64,000 nucleotides of DNA, taken from positions 14,446,001 to 14,510,000 of the forward strand of contig NC_135119.1 in NCBI RefSeq assembly GCF_050908995.1, read 5' to 3'. A program made the position numbers and the translations under genes. This document shows positions 45,913-57,214 of this stretch, piece after piece (positions within the stretch are counted from its first letter, which is position 1; the number at the start of each line of letters is the position of its first letter). This DNA is from Andrena cerasifolii (Eukaryota; Arthropoda; Insecta; Hymenoptera; Andrenidae). A model generated the notes under the pieces. That model made no database searches. It saw only the letters and a list, made by a program, of their open reading frames with translations, and was not told where the DNA came from.

Positions 45913-47160
45913 CTTTAAAAGATGTTTGATGTCCACGTAGAAACGCAGAGGTGCATTATTTTCGTAGAGAAGAACTGTGTGCTACTTTTAATGAGACAAA
46001 GTATTGGGTATCAAACGCCTTAGTGCGAGACCTGCGCTAATATTGGGTTCAATTAAGCGGGTCGTGTTTTGAATACCTATTCGGGGGATGCTGTTCAGCA
46101 TAACTGAAGCTACTTAATATAACAAAGTCGATCGAAGGACCTACTATCAGAGGTGGTATTAAAAGCTGCCTCCGAAGCGAACGCAAGCTCTCTCATTCAT
46201 ATTCATAACATCATTCCCTCTTGCGTTCAAACTCCGCATCCCTTTCGCAACTGAACAAGCTCGGGAAGATTAAAAATCACCTTAATTTGCAAGCAGGTAG
46301 TCTGGGGTAAATTCAGAATAAAAGACTATAAAACTTTCATTCGTCGCGTTAGAGGGAAAGGATAATTTGCGCGGAGTAATCTTCCAGGACGATCAAACGT
46401 TTAGAAAGTTAACGAATACTATTCGAATGGAAAAAAGCTACGAATTCCTAAAAGACGCGACGATACCGTGCAATCGACGAAACTTTTGCGAGAGTCACAG
46501 ACATCGTCGTCAAACCACCGAATCGTTAACATCTTCTGTGCAAGTAATAATTTCCATCGCCCGTCCAAACATCGACAATTCCCATAATACTCCCGGAGTT
46601 TCCAACCCTCGAAAACTTTCTAGAATTCAAGGATTTCTTAAAAGAACCCGGCAAGCGTTTCGAAACTTTTCTTCCACGCTCCCGAGTAATTTCGAAAGAG
46701 GCTGAAAACTTTCAACCAGCTTTCAGGAAGATTCAGAGCGATTTGGGACCGTCGCTATTAATTACCTCCAGATTTCCCATCAAGCATTCATCCCCTTTAA
46801 CGTTGCAACGAAGTTTCGGCCGCGGCCATGTTTGAACTGCGTCGCGTATGAAGCACTTAAAAGCTGGTTAACCGTATATTGGTCTATTAATCGATTAATC
46901 GATTAATTACTTAGTAGCTGAGGTTGCGGGCGACGCGCTAACAATTACTCGTATCCACAGACACCGTAATTAGTCGATTAAACGTAGTTATGATGCGCAG
47001 AATGTTCCACGCTTGCTCTAATAAGCATTTATGTTACTGCTTCTTTATTCAACAGATACTCGGTAAATTTCTTACAATTAACTACTTCTACGTAGCTAAG
47101 TATTATGGTAAACAATAAGAAGTCTCGTTTAACACACATGATGCCAGCGATTCTCGTATT
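45913..47160. other. Unique DNA, no gene recognised
   Basis: Moderate AT content. A homeodomain-like palindrome of three overlapping ATCGATTAAT-type sites lies at 46886-46908. The + strand frame 46367-46705 has no recognisable domain. Confidence 0.4.
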
Positions 47161-49553
47161 CTCTATTTAAAATCCTCAATTGAAGACGTTAAACAGATAA
47201 ACAATTAAGCGTACGAGGAGTCTACTCGCCCGGAAAATTCTGTCTTCCCCGCGCGGCGCGGATGCGAAAGCCACGCGACCAGATCGCGTCTGTTTAGCAC
47301 GAGGAACGCTGGAAACGAGCGGATCGACGGCTCGCGATCGCCGTAAAACGGAGCAGCGCGACAGTATGCTTGAACTCTTAGCGTTATCTGACTCACCTGA
47401 GGATGACGGCTTGGTCGGACGAGAGTAATCGCGGCGGTCGAAGGGCGCAGCCGGGCAGCCAGACGTAGGGTACGTGGGTACTATGGACGGCCATGACAAG
47501 CGCGGAATTCCAGCGTCGCGACGCTAGTCGGGCACGCGGCCCCAAAGTATCGACCGGCGTGCTGGCACAGCACCGTTCCGCTCGCCGTAGAATCAAGAGT
47601 GAGAGAGAGAGAGAGATGGAGAGGGAGACAGAGAAAGGGAGCGAGCGAGGAGGCCAGGTTGGGAGGGGACGGAAGCGCGACGAGCAGCGGAGGAAGGGTA
47701 GAAAGCAGGGCGGAGGGTGCGTTAGCCACCACGCCCAACCCCCAGCGAGCGATCCGAACCCCTATCTTACTCGTGCAACCTCCCGTCGAGAGAGCCACCA
47801 TGCCACCCCGCTCACATTACCATATATTTCCTTTTATATCCTTTTCCGAACTGCTCTGCCTCCCCCCCCTTGCCCCGCAGCCTCCGCTGCCCCATTCTCT
47901 CTTCCTCTTTCTTTCACTCCCGCTTCCCATCTTCCTTCGATCCTCCACCCACTCCACCAGCTCTTCTCGCTTCGTCACCCCCCGCGATTTTTCCGCCGGC
48001 CCTCCCACCGCCGCCGGCTGAATTCACAGGCGGAATCTACAGGCTTCCCACCCCCTACCCAAGCCGCTTTCTCTTTTGTCGGTTGCCGGAGATTAGGTCG
48101 ATCGGTTCCTCGAGTTCACGCGCGATCCTCGCGACCGTTTCGATCCTGTTCTCGGGGAGCGGTATCGACGCGCTGCCTGGCCGCGTTTCGCGCAACGGGA
48201 TCCTTGGTCCGTCCCAACGAATCCTTGGTCCAAGCTTCCGTTAAAAATTCGCACTTCGATCGGATATATCGGAATCACACTATACCTTGCGTCCACTTTG
48301 AATCCTCCTGTGCAGAATGGGGACGGGTGTCCAATTAAACATCCAGCGGTTGGCGGATTCCCGTATTTTGTTTCGACTGAACGCCGCGGTTTCCGACTGA
48401 ACCAGAATTCGCCGGGCGACGCAAACACGCGGTCGACCGAGTATTTTTATCTCCGCTATATCGGAACGCGGCGCGGCAACTGCCGTCGACGCGCGATAGT
48501 CGACGAACGACCGCGGTTCCCGAGTCGCGGCCGAACGGCCCGCATTCTTGGTGACGGACGTCGCGGGAACCGTAAAGTAACGCCACGGTTCTCGTAAAGC
48601 CGGGTTACGTCATGTTTACGCGTTATTATTCCAACCTGACGAGACCTGGCGTGCGACGTGACATAAGGCTCGTTCACGCGCCGCGTAAATTCGCCTGACA
48701 TTCGTAATACTCGCGCAAACCAGCTTGATTTACGGCTGGCCTGCTCTCTGTCCTTCGCGCCACGTTGCGCGCCGATACTTTCCTGCTAGAATTTTGGCGA
48801 TTCACTGACTCCAGCGTTCGGTACGAAGATTCTTCATTTCATTCAAACAATTTAGAATCCAATTTTTTTTGCGCATCTAGAATCGGTAATGCGTGTAAAT
48901 AAATCGTTCCTTGGCAGCGGAGCCACAGGTTAATATCCAAGAATAAAAGCATCCACCGTTAGGACGAGCAGCCCGATAAGCGGCTCGCGAGGAATTAAAC
49001 TGCGACGATCGGGTAGCGGCGACGTTTTCGCTGGCAACTCCCACGATGCCACAGCTCAGTCCGCCCGTGTTTTTCATTTACAGTTCACGCTGGTTTTTAT
49101 ATTTCGCCCTGCTCTCCCGACGCGAGAATCGGTAATTGGAAAGCGGCAGAGGGGGCCGGAGAGATAAGAAATCCGGCCGCGATTATCATTCGAATGCCGC
49201 TGCGTCGACCGGTCGATTTTCGTTTCCACGATATTACGGGCTCGCGTCCGAGGCGAGGATCCCGGCGTCCTCGAGTCCTAGCGGGACGCGTTATCCAGGC
49301 GAGTGCAATCCCGCGAGAACTTATACCCCTACTTTGATGTTTATTAGCCGATGCGACGCGTTTTCGCTCGGATCCGCTGTCTTTGGTCGCAACTCTGTCG
49401 TGATCGCTGATAAGCTTTCCATTCTGCTAACAACGCCCTGTTTCAGCGGGGACGCGCTGTTCACGTAAACGTAGCCAAGGCTCGAAGATTTTGCGAGCTA
49501 ATTCTGTTGTTAATGCGTCGAGGTGTTATTTATTAGTACCAGTGCTGCGGAGG
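47161..49553. other. CpG-rich low-complexity region, possible - strand first exon
   Basis: The - strand shows a strong donor ATCCTCAG|GTGAGTCAG with last exonic base 47397. Upstream of it (47398-47500, - strand) an ATG in reasonable context (GTCATGG, about 47494) opens a frame to the donor. Further upstream is a CT/GA repeat (47601-47616 and beyond). This could be a promoter plus first exon, but nothing identifies a protein. The + strand frame 47493-48338 (281 codons) is charged then Pro/Ser-rich because it crosses a purine and then a pyrimidine tract, so it is not accepted as a gene. Confidence 0.35.
47601..47616. repeat. (GA)n microsatellite
   Basis: An uninterrupted GA run at the start of a longer purine-rich stretch (47601-47720). 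Confidence 0.9.
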
Positions 49554-49555
49554 TA

Positions 49556-50588
49556 CGGGAGACCGGGGCAAAGCGAACCCCGGGGTAAAATGAGCTTCCT
49601 TAATTTATTCTTTAACAATAGAATATATTTACATATTTTTGTGACGTAATAAATGTATGTAATACGACAATGGTAATTATGCACATTCAGGTATCGAAAA
49701 ATGGAAATTCATTTGAAAAACTAAAAATGAAGTTTTAGAGACTTTAAATTGTTTTTTTTTCAATTTAGCTTTTTGGATAAATGAGTCTTAAATGTGTTAT
49801 TTTAGCTCCATTTTTTTCTGCGTGTTTATAACAAGCTTATAAACATACATGTACCCGCGTTTGAGAAAACATTAATCCAAACATTATTAAATAATTAATT
49901 TTCCACTGAGTACACATTCGGGGTAAAGTGACCGGGGTAAACTGATTGTGAGCTGCAAAGAAAAGATGCGCGAGTGATGTGCGCAATATCTTAAAACATC
50001 AGTATTTTTATGTGAAACCTGTCTTCCAAAATTTATCGAAGCCCATTTGAAGAAAAAAATTGTGATAGAAAAACAAAATGTTTTTGTCAAAAATTGATTT
50101 AGATAGTATAAGTTTGTATTTTATTAATAATTATGTATGTATTTGTTTTAGTAATAATATGTTCGTGTATACAAAGTTCATATAAAAACTCATTTTCGGA
50201 AGAAAATGTGTTTAGGTTAGTAACACAAAGTACAAAGTTACAAAGTACAAATTATTAACATTAAGCTTGTATTAATGAAATATATTTAAAAAAAAAATAG
50301 TTTAAATAGTTTAAAAGTTCTAATAAAGTTGATTTTATAATTATATCCTTCATTAAAACACGTATTTTATTTCTGCTCACTTTACCCCATATATAGTGGT
50401 CGATTTTGCATTTTCTTTTCAAGTTGAATTTTAATATACTTTAAGTTTATTTCAAGTATTGATATTCGTCATTTATCAATAGTAATGTTCAAATTATATT
50501 ATAAACCTATTTTCACACGTTTTTATTGAAAGGGAAAAATTTTATTCGACTTCAAACATTTTTCGTCCCACTTTGCCCCGGTCTCCCC
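49556..50588. mobile_element. TIR element with GGGAGACCGGGGCAAAG ends
   Basis: The 1033-bp element begins CGGGAGACCGGGGCAAAG and ends, in reverse complement, GGGGAGACCGGGGCAAAG. TA lies on both sides (49554-49555 and 50589-50590). The motif GGGGTAAAGTGA or its complement recurs inside (about 49579, 49920, 49936 and 50378-50390), as expected for subterminal binding sites. The body is AT-rich without a transposase. Terminal sequence is shared with 18011. The TA site suggests Tc1/mariner-like mobilisation, tentatively. Confidence 0.75.
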
Positions 50589-50721
50589 TACTCCTTTTTC
50601 CTCGAGCGATCATTATTTGCGTTATATTGTAATAGGGAACGCTTTTATTTCAATTAAGCTGCGGAATCATTCGTTTTCAGTAATAACCTGTGGGTGGCGA
50701 AGAGTTTTCTGCGGTGTCGCC

Positions 50722-51276
50722 AGGGTTTTTTTTTCAATATTAATGAGTTGGAAGTATCTTCTGAAGTATCTATTTTTAATGTGTTTTCTTTACCTTAACT
50801 TATATCGGGAGGAGGGTCGCAGGTTATTTGAATATTATACAAGGGGATCACGACTCAGAAAAGTTTCGGATACACTGCTATGATGCTTTAATACTTTTTA
50901 TTGTCAAATGTTTCCATTACATTAAGGCTTTAGGTCTTTAGCCGTATTCCAAAGGGCTATTTCTCCACCAAAATGAGAAAAAGATTTCATAAAAATGGCT
51001 AATTTCACGATAGCCCTGGAACATATACCTGTATGTATTCCAGCCGTTTCTAATACGACTAAAGACCTCCAGCCTTAATGCAATGGAAACATTTGACAAT
51101 AAAAAGTATCAAAGCATCTTACTAGTGTATCCGAAACTTTTCTGAATCGTGATCCCCTTGTATAATATTCAAATAACCTGCGACCCTCCTCCCGATATAA
51201 GTTAAGGTAAAGAAAACACATTAAAAATAGATATTTCAGAAGATAATTCCAACTCATTAATATTGAAAAAAACCCT
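50722..51276. mobile_element. Palindromic foldback element
   Basis: Arms of about 225 bp (50722-50955 and 51045-51276) are nearly identical in inverse orientation, starting AGGGTTTTTTT and CAATATTAATGAGTTGGAA. Shared inner landmarks are CGGGAGGAGGGTCGCAGG and CAGAAAAGTTTCGGATACAC. No flanking duplication is evident. The two matching open frames (50617-50883 and 51075-51341) are the same arm read twice and are not genes. Confidence 0.75.
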
Positions 51277-52449
51277 ACTCTACCTAACCATAATAAATCC
51301 GCGAGCATTTTTCTAAATGAGCGATGCGTGACACGTGACACTGTAAAAAAAAAAAACCCGTGTGATACGTCCTTGAAATCGTCGTAGCATTTCCCCCATA
51401 AACCCGTAGGATTTCCAAGGAGTGGTTATCGCGCGAGCCACCTCCATATGTCGCGTCTCCGCGCCGCGCGGCTCCCATATGCGTGCACGCGCGTAAGTAG
51501 AGCCGCGTCATCGCCGTTTTACGACACAAGGCCGTGCAATCGCGAGCGATCATCCTCCTCCGCCGACATCGTAAATCCGACGGGGGTTCTTAACCTTATC
51601 GATCGGCCGTAACTCTGCCGCGATAACGGCCGACGAATGCACGCTTCGGCCCTGGTAAACGTCCGTCCGCCGCATTCTTTCCTCGGCGAGCCGCGCGTTC
51701 AACCGTTCCCAACGACTCTTCCCTTTGCCACGCGAACCTTTCCGTGAATAACGACAATTGAAAATCGATTTCCCCGAGTCCTCTGATCGGGCGTGCTACG
51801 GAGAAGAATGCCAGCGCGAAATGAAACTTGAAGCGCGCTCGAGCGGAACAGTTTTGAGATTTATCGCGAGAGCGGCGTGGCAGCGGGTTTAAAAGCGGCA
51901 ACGAAAGATTCTTGTTGCTTCAGACACCCAGGAAATGTGTAAAAGTTGCTCGCTTCGGTAGTAAAAAATTTCAGAAGAATAGATTACGCCAAAGCAGTGG
52001 TAAAAAAAAATTCGCGGATCGCAGAGTTGAAACTGGGAACAGGTCGCTCGAGTTTTTTTTCCATGGCTGGGGAAGGCGTATTACAGAGGTCCCCAAGGTT
52101 TTAAGCGAGGAAACATGTGGTAAAACGGTTGAATAGGGGGAAAGCCTGCGTGCCCATGTGCACAATGAGCATAATGCGCGTAGCCTCTGAGATTCATGCA
52201 TTCCTCGAAGGACCACAGTCCACGGTGGCTACTGCGCGCGGTCAGGAATAGTGCGAACGGCCCTCCAAGGCCAACCACGCAACCCTTGCATGGTCAGGCT
52301 GGCGTCTCTCCATTCAACGTCACCCTCAAAGTGCGCGACTCTTAAAATACCTTCCTGCTTTTTGTAGATCCTTACCAATATTGCGTATAATCTTCCACGA
52401 GAAGCGACAGAAAACACCTAGTCGAACAGAATTTACGCTATTAGCGAAG
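51277..52449. other. Unique DNA, no gene recognised
   Basis: CpG-rich sequence from 51350 on. No exon pair or repeat end is seen. Confidence 0.4.
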
Positions 52450-52451
52450 TA

Positions 52452-53003
52452 CAGGGCAGACCGGGGGCGATTGTAACGCGTTAAATATATCAAAACATAC
52501 GATAGATATTAACTCAAATTTTCAACATATGATGAAGAATGAAATTTCGAATACACACATCCATATGCTAGTAGTGTAGATACACAACAGACATGCATAG
52601 TGAAGAAAATAACTTTTCGATACCCTAAAGTAATTTTTCCTTACTGATTTAAAATTGTAATATAAATACTCCCTTTGCAAGTACGTGTTTTCTCTGTTTT
52701 TTAATATTTAATCTGGCCATTTTGAAAGTAATACTGATCGTTACTTAGCACGTTTAAGTGTCTCGTTAATTAAAATTTATAATTTAAGTTCAAGAACCCG
52801 GGGTCAGGGACGGTTGAAACACTTTCTCCGCTTCTCATTTTTTATTAACAACCGGAATATTACTTGACATACAGCGAAACTGTTGTGGCTCAAATAATGT
52901 CGGATAAGTAACATTTTCGTAAACAAACTGTTGTTGTAACTGTAATAGGTTTTGCGTAAGCGTATCCCAAAGTCAAAGTGTTACTACCGCCCCCGGTCTA
53001 CCC
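52452..53003. mobile_element. TIR element with GGGNAGACCGGGGGCG ends
   Basis: The 552-bp element begins CAGGGCAGACCGGGGGCGAT and ends, in reverse complement, GGGTAGACCGGGGGCGGTAG. TA flanks it (52450-52451 and 53004-53005). Ends resemble those of 49556-50588, so the two are probably related families. The interior is AT-rich and non-coding, with an internal near-repeat of the end motif at about 52796-52815. Confidence 0.7.
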
Positions 53004-53005
53004 TA

Positions 53006-56000
53006 CATTGCGTCGATAGCGGTAATACATAAATAATTATAAAATTGTGGCTTGTTATGTTTCTGTTATCAATAATGGTAAGTTTTCCCGTATCTAAGCC
53101 TACATTAAAATATTTAATTGATCTGGTGTTGCAACGTTACTTAGTATCCGTTTGATATTTGTTTAGAAAAGAAGAGAAATAAATTTACTGTTATTAGTTC
53201 AAATAAAAGATAGTATGGAGTTGACATCTCTACTTTGACAACTGCCTATAATGGCAGCTATAAAGCACGCTCAAGTCCCCACACATTCCGCGCACCCATT
53301 CACCGCGGAAACCCTGGCGAGTCTGCCAAATAACGGGAATCCCTTTGTTCTGGAGTACGCCGCAAAAAAGGCACACGTGTAAAATGGCGCGCGCGGGTTT
53401 TGAACGGCGCCGCCTCGATGCCCCATGAGAGATGGGACACGGCTCTGGACGGTGACTCCTCGCGCGAGACAGTAGCCCGTAACGTTTTTATTAAGCAGTT
53501 AAAATTTTATGAACGCTTTGCCGCTGCCGAGCTACCGTGCGCGGTCGGCCTGCATTGTTGAGCGAGCCGGACACTGGTTCCGCTGTAATTCGGCCAGCCA
53601 GCGAGAGATGTCACGAGCTACGCTCCGACCCACCGACTCCCTCCGCCTTGTCTTTTGTCTTCGCGTCGTCCACCTCGGGACTTTAACCAAATTGTATGCG
53701 ACTCACGCATTCTAAAGCGACACGGTTTCTGCGTGTGGAACATTTCGACGATGGAACTTTTCCTTTCTCGCTAGCTTTTCTTGTTAAATCGTAAAGTCTT
53801 CAGAGCCACGATGCGCACACGCTCCTCGACCCCAATCGCCAGCCTCCTATCGTTTGTCTTCGCGACGTTCACCTTGAGACTTCAAATGACTCCTCTGCTG
53901 CGAGCACGTCTTCAAGCAATACAGTTTCTGATCATGGAAGCTTACGACGATGCAGCGTTTAGTCTGTCGACGAAGAATATTAATTGTTCATACGTGGAAC
54001 GACAGAGTAAACACGGAGTAGTTGTGCGATCGCGTGAGGAAGTTGACGCTGCTGGGGATTACTGATAGAGGACTTTGAAGTTTCTTGGCTGGCGTTTGCT
54101 CGTGTTGCGTGACTTCGCGTAGCTTCAGTGTCCTTCGCATGACCACTCTAGTGTGATTTCGTGGAACTACGTATCTCTGAGGGTATCCCGGAAACTTCGC
54201 TGAAACTCCACGGGGTACGGGGGTAAGGGAGGGTTTGCCAATCGGTGTCTCTCTGATCGGTCGGTTCTGCAGAGGGGTTCGCGATGCGCCCGAAACAAGG
54301 GAGAGCCCAGCGTTCGACCACCCCTCGTCAGATGACGCCACCGTATCGCTGAGAGTCGCAGAGTCTCCCCCAATTTTGGCAACCCCATTAGCCAAGGCTA
54401 CCGCAGTGTGCCCCACCAATCCGGACCTCCCACGCGGTGTGCTCCGTTTCAACGTAAAATCAAAGACTCCATCGAACGAATTCTTCCGTCCGGCGAAATT
54501 GAGACAAAATCTGGAACCGAAGGGAGCCCTGCTGTTCCACAAACGTTTATTTCTTGAGGAACGGAAGCCGATAGAATCAAATGGGCATACATAGTATGCA
54601 TAGTTGTTTATCACGCGACACTAACAGCGGTCCCCCTGATGCCGATATCGTGCGGTATCGACAACGGAGCCGAGGAACACGGCACGCAGGCCCTCGAAGG
54701 AAGAAGCCTACGAGGCGGCCCACCGCTCGGGCGATTAATGAAATTTGCAGCGCGCGACCGTTCAATTTACGAACCACGCGTCCTTGTAAATTTCCCGGCG
54801 GAGTGCGTTTTCGTTTGGCGAGCGTCGTGCCGGTGCCCCGAACACCGTGGCTGGCTATCGCGTCGAAACGCAAATCGCCCGTCCCGGAATGCGCCCGCCT
54901 TTCTCTTTTTCTCCGCCAGACAAAACGCTGTAATGGCGCGAGACATGCCCCGGCCAGGATCGGGGATCGCCATTTTCTGAGATAATATTTCCTCCGACCA
55001 GTTCCGAGGATTCCACCTCCGGAGGGCGAGCTCGAGGATCCCATCGCCTCGGGGGCGTGAGCGCGGACGGCACTTAGGACTCGGAGCGGGCGAATCTCTT
55101 ATTATCACTGATATTTTGCAACGGACACACGGTGTTGCAAACACTGCAATGGGACTATTTTTAGTCCTTACTGTAGAAGAATTTACGCGGTACTGGTGGA
55201 CCATAGCGATGCGCGCCTAAAGCTAGTGTGACAAAGTCTAGCCTTCGCAGGCCAGGCGGGATACGATAGAGAAGTTAAAGAATGTGGACCTGTTCCCGTA
55301 ACGATCAAGGAGAGCAGATCGCGGGGAGGTGAACGAGCACCATTAAAGAAGCCCCGATAGGCTGGAATTAAAAAGGAGAAATCGACGCGGTGCTCTTAAG
55401 CTCCGCGATAAAATATCGACCAGCGAAGGGAAGATAAAGTCCGGGAGGGTACTGCGAATGGCGAGCTGCGAACGGATAATAAGGGCGGCTTGAGCGAAGT
55501 TCCTGCGAGTTGCTGATGATGGCAGGCACGGGGGAGGTGGGAGGGAAAAAGGAGATCGCGAGAGTCGAAGCGGAACGCTCCCTGTGGTACGAAATCGGAA
55601 AACGTTGTCCGGTTTAACCGGCAGTCAGCGGTAAAAGTAAAGTGGGGGTGTACCCACGCGTGTGCACGCTTCCCGGCCGGGGCACACTTTATGCTTTGAT
55701 GGCGCAATAAACCGCCGTAAAGCAGTAGTAAAACGCATCGAGTCACAAGTCCGCTCGCTCTGTCTTTCGCCTCTCCTTTCTCCGTTTCCCTCCCTCTTCC
55801 TTTCCCATCGCTAATGTCGTTAAGTGGCCCGCCCCGTTCGCGGCACTGCCTCTGTCCCGCACACTTGTCACCCGCCGTTCCCAGACCTTCCGTCACGTCA
55901 TTGCGTCACAGTGTTCGTCACGCTGTCACGTATTTCCGGATCATTCTCCTCGTCGTGGAAAACCCGTTTTTTTTTTTTCATCGCTTTCGAGGAAACGCGA

Positions 56001-56221
56001 AACCACCGAGGTGCGTCGGTGGTTCACCGATTGGAGCGTCTGATGGAGACCGTGATGCATCACGAGAGAGTAGAGCCTGCGCGCGCAATCGTGGATTCAA
56101 ATATGAACGATAGGGAAACACGAGCTTTGGAAGAAGATTGTCTTGCTTTGTGTTATAAGTATAATTAAAAGGAAGCGTGTATTGTAAAACACTGTCTTCT
56201 GGGTAAAATGAACATGTAAGG
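53006..56221. other. CpG-rich unique DNA with a diverged ~200-bp duplication
   Basis: Two diverged copies offset by about 200 bp are recognisable at roughly 53600-53760 and 53800-53960 (TGTCTTCGCG-CGT-CACCT and CA-GGTTTCTG or CAGTTTCTG in each). The - strand frame 53988-54614 (208 codons) has no recognisable domain. Nothing else is supported. Confidence 0.4.
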
Positions 56222-56223
56222 TA

Positions 56224-57210
56224 AGCAGACCAGTAGATGGACGGTTTAGCGGATTCCGATGTTTACATTAAGGTGTTTCTTAGAAATATCTGTTGTATTA
56301 GAAAAAAAATCAAAAGCTTTGCACGTAAAAATGTATAAATTTAAAGAAACAAATTACTGTAAGTGAAAAAATTAATGTATTTAAGCATAAAGTGGTGAAA
56401 ATTCTACTCGTAGCCCGTATCACCAGTAGTTGGACTATATACGGATGGGCTAGTAGATGGACAGTTTAGAACCAATAGATGGACGGGTGTCTGGCTAGAC
56501 GTATAAAAGGCTTATTAGCTATAGTTAAGGCATTTTTTGTTAAAATATAGTTTATTTCATCGAAATTAAAAACGTATGCAGTCTTCATTGTCCGAAAACT
56601 GTGCAACAGGTTACCGTCCCGATTTAAAATGTAACCTCTATCTATGTACATCATTATGTGCATATTGATATAAGGTATATATTTTTTGTTGCTTGCCATG
56701 TAAATTAAAAGAAAAATAAGGTACCTACATACAAGTAAATGTGTAAACTTTTTGTTTATTAAAAAAAAACGGCTTCAAAAGGTTCGATTCTATTCTGTCC
56801 ATCTGCTGAGTTTAGGTTAGAAAATCCATACCAGTACATGGACAGTCATTTTTAGAAGTTCTATTGTTTTATTTTTCTTTGTTTACGCGTTTATTTATAA
56901 ATTGTTAATATTTCAATACAATCATCTATTACATACCTCTTTACAATACGCCCAAACACGTTTTCTATTAACTTGAAGGCACGAATACGCTGAGCAATGG
57001 CTACTAAGAATCGAGCGTCTAGCGCATACTGGCCTAAAACCGTACATATAAAAACTTTTTCGCATACAAAAAAATTTCAATAAACATATTAATGTTTTAC
57101 AAAATAACAAACGTTTTTTCCACAAAATAAAAAAACAATAATATAGATGAAAACTCTAGTTCTTTCAATATTAACGATTAACCAACAACTCGTCCATCTA
57201 CTGGCCTGCT
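56224..57210. mobile_element. TA-flanked element with repeated CAGTAGATGGAC motifs
   Basis: The 987-bp element begins AGCAGACCAGTAGATGGAC and ends, in reverse complement, AGCAGGCCAGTAGATGGAC. TA flanks it (56222-56223 and 57211-57212). Variants of CAGTAGATGGAC also occur at about 56420, 56450, 56474, 56797 (inverted) and 56831, probably transposase-binding or regulatory repeats. Short AT-rich frames on the - strand (56466-56699, 56922-57125) show no recognisable transposase, so autonomy is doubtful. Confidence 0.75.
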
Positions 57211-57214
57211 TACC

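Noticed and set aside
47493..48338. 281-codon open frame on the + strand
   Set aside because: It runs through a purine-rich tract (Arg/Glu/Lys) and then a pyrimidine-rich tract (Pro/Ser/Leu); no domain, and shifted frames are equally open.
50617..51341. Two matching 88-codon open frames on opposite strands
   Set aside because: They are the two inverted arms of one foldback element.
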